This document shows, piece after piece, positions 63,604 to 64,000 of a stretch of 64,000 nt of DNA (its first letter is position 1; every line of letters begins with the position of its first letter). The stretch spans positions 62,001 to 126,000 of the forward strand of contig JAAFJN010000012.1 of the NCBI GenBank assembly GCA_013298845.1. Direction: 5' to 3'. The notes beneath the pieces were generated by a model. The model searched no databases, was not told the origin of the DNA, and saw only the letters and a list, made by a program, of their open reading frames with translations. Position numbers and translations under genes: made by a program. The stretch is from Chitinophagales bacterium (GTDB taxonomy: Bacteria; Bacteroidota; Bacteroidia; Chitinophagales; Saprospiraceae).

Positions 63604-64000
63604 TCAGTTTCTGGCCCCTGAAGTAACGCCACCCATGACCATGAGGCGGTCGTAACGTTCGCCAAACGGGCGATAATAAATAAAAATAGAGTACAAATTT
63701 TCGGTTTCGTGCCAATTCCCCTCCAAATCTTCGGCGCGATCGATTAATTGATTGGCGCTGTTCACCACCTGAAATTCGTAGTTGTAATAACCCTGTTTGA
63801 GCAACGGATTGCAATAATACATCTTACTCGGTTCATCATAAAACATGCGGAATTCGGGTTTTAATTGCCAGTCGGTCATGCTGCCCACCACGTACACATC
63901 GTGGTCGTCGTAGGGCAGGTTGCGGGCCAATAAAAACATCACATTGGCGTATTCGCACTGCAAAAAACCTTGCCCCTGGGTTCGGTTTTCGATGCTGTAC
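63604..64000 (-). CDS. Type IX secretion system plug-like protein (DUF5103), C-terminal part
   Basis: The frame is open beyond base 64000, so only about 130 C-terminal residues are seen. QCEYANVMFLLARNLPYDD, DVYVVGSMTDWQL, YYCNPLLKQGYYNYEFQVV and WHETENLYSIFIYYRPFGERYDRLM match the DUF5103 family. Members close the SprA translocon pore from the periplasm in T9SS. This agrees with the T9SS cargo genes in the window. Confidence 0.82.
   Translation of the reverse strand, partial: YSIENRTQGQGFLQCEYANVMFLLARNLPYDDHDVYVVGSMTDWQLKPEFRMFYDEPSKMYYCNPLLKQGYYNYEFQVVNSANQLIDRAEDLEGNWHETENLYSIFIYYRPFGERYDRLMVMGGVTSGARN

Overview
The window comes from a member of the Bacteroidota. The evidence is several type IX secretion (T9SS) cargo proteins with C-terminal sorting domains, a T9SS plug-protein fragment at the right edge, an S46 dipeptidyl-peptidase, and many start codons preceded by the Bacteroidota -7 box TAnnTTTG instead of an E. 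coli type promoter or a strong Shine-Dalgarno site. Giant secreted proteins, a DUF7619-type protein and intergenic repeats rich in GTGAAGA or GTTCG units point towards Saprospiria, but that placement is inference.

Layout. 1-9.3 kb is a defence and toxin-antitoxin island. It holds an MmeI-like restriction/methylation enzyme (cut by the window edge), a CHAT protease with a small partner, a damaged XRE-ImmA gene with an intact putative toxin, a TIR domain fused to an S24 (LexA-type) peptidase, a DUF2188 gene with a candidate small RNA beside it, an intact XRE-ImmA/PIN pair and a GIY-YIG protein. 9.7-16.6 kb carries general genes: a small acidic protein, a serine hydrolase, an RND exporter, a T9SS cargo protein and a DUF1801 protein. 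16.7-19.4 kb is a visibly AT-rich ROCO GTPase gene with a nuclease-like C-terminus, probably acquired by transfer. 20.3-32.8 kb is a near-complete branched-chain amino acid cluster read leftwards: leuA, leuC, leuD, leuB, ilvE, ilvD, ilvB, ilvN, ilvC, ilvA. Inverted-repeat elements separate ilvD/ilvB, ilvN/ilvC and ilvC/ilvA.

32.9-53.1 kb mixes cell-envelope and household genes: a deleted alpha/beta hydrolase, a band-7 protein, a secreted M4 metalloprotease, barstar, DPP11, an AAA ATPase without its usual partner, a putative outer-membrane protein, a DUF4143 ATPase, rfaE2-obgE, an anti-sigma-type kinase, a membrane-anchored nuclease, a cytochrome, an OPT transporter and a fused DAHP synthase/chorismate mutase. 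53.2-62 kb is a two-gene operon for very large secreted proteins. A helical hypothetical protein and a T9SS plug-protein fragment follow.

Two themes run through the window. Intergenic space is filled with palindromic, tandem or inverted repeats, some of which supply the last codons of neighbouring genes. At least four gene remnants look like internal deletions that kept the 5' end and the 3' end of a gene. I saw no rRNA, tRNA, CRISPR array or full insertion sequence. The 294 bases at 19368-19661 hold nothing I can support.
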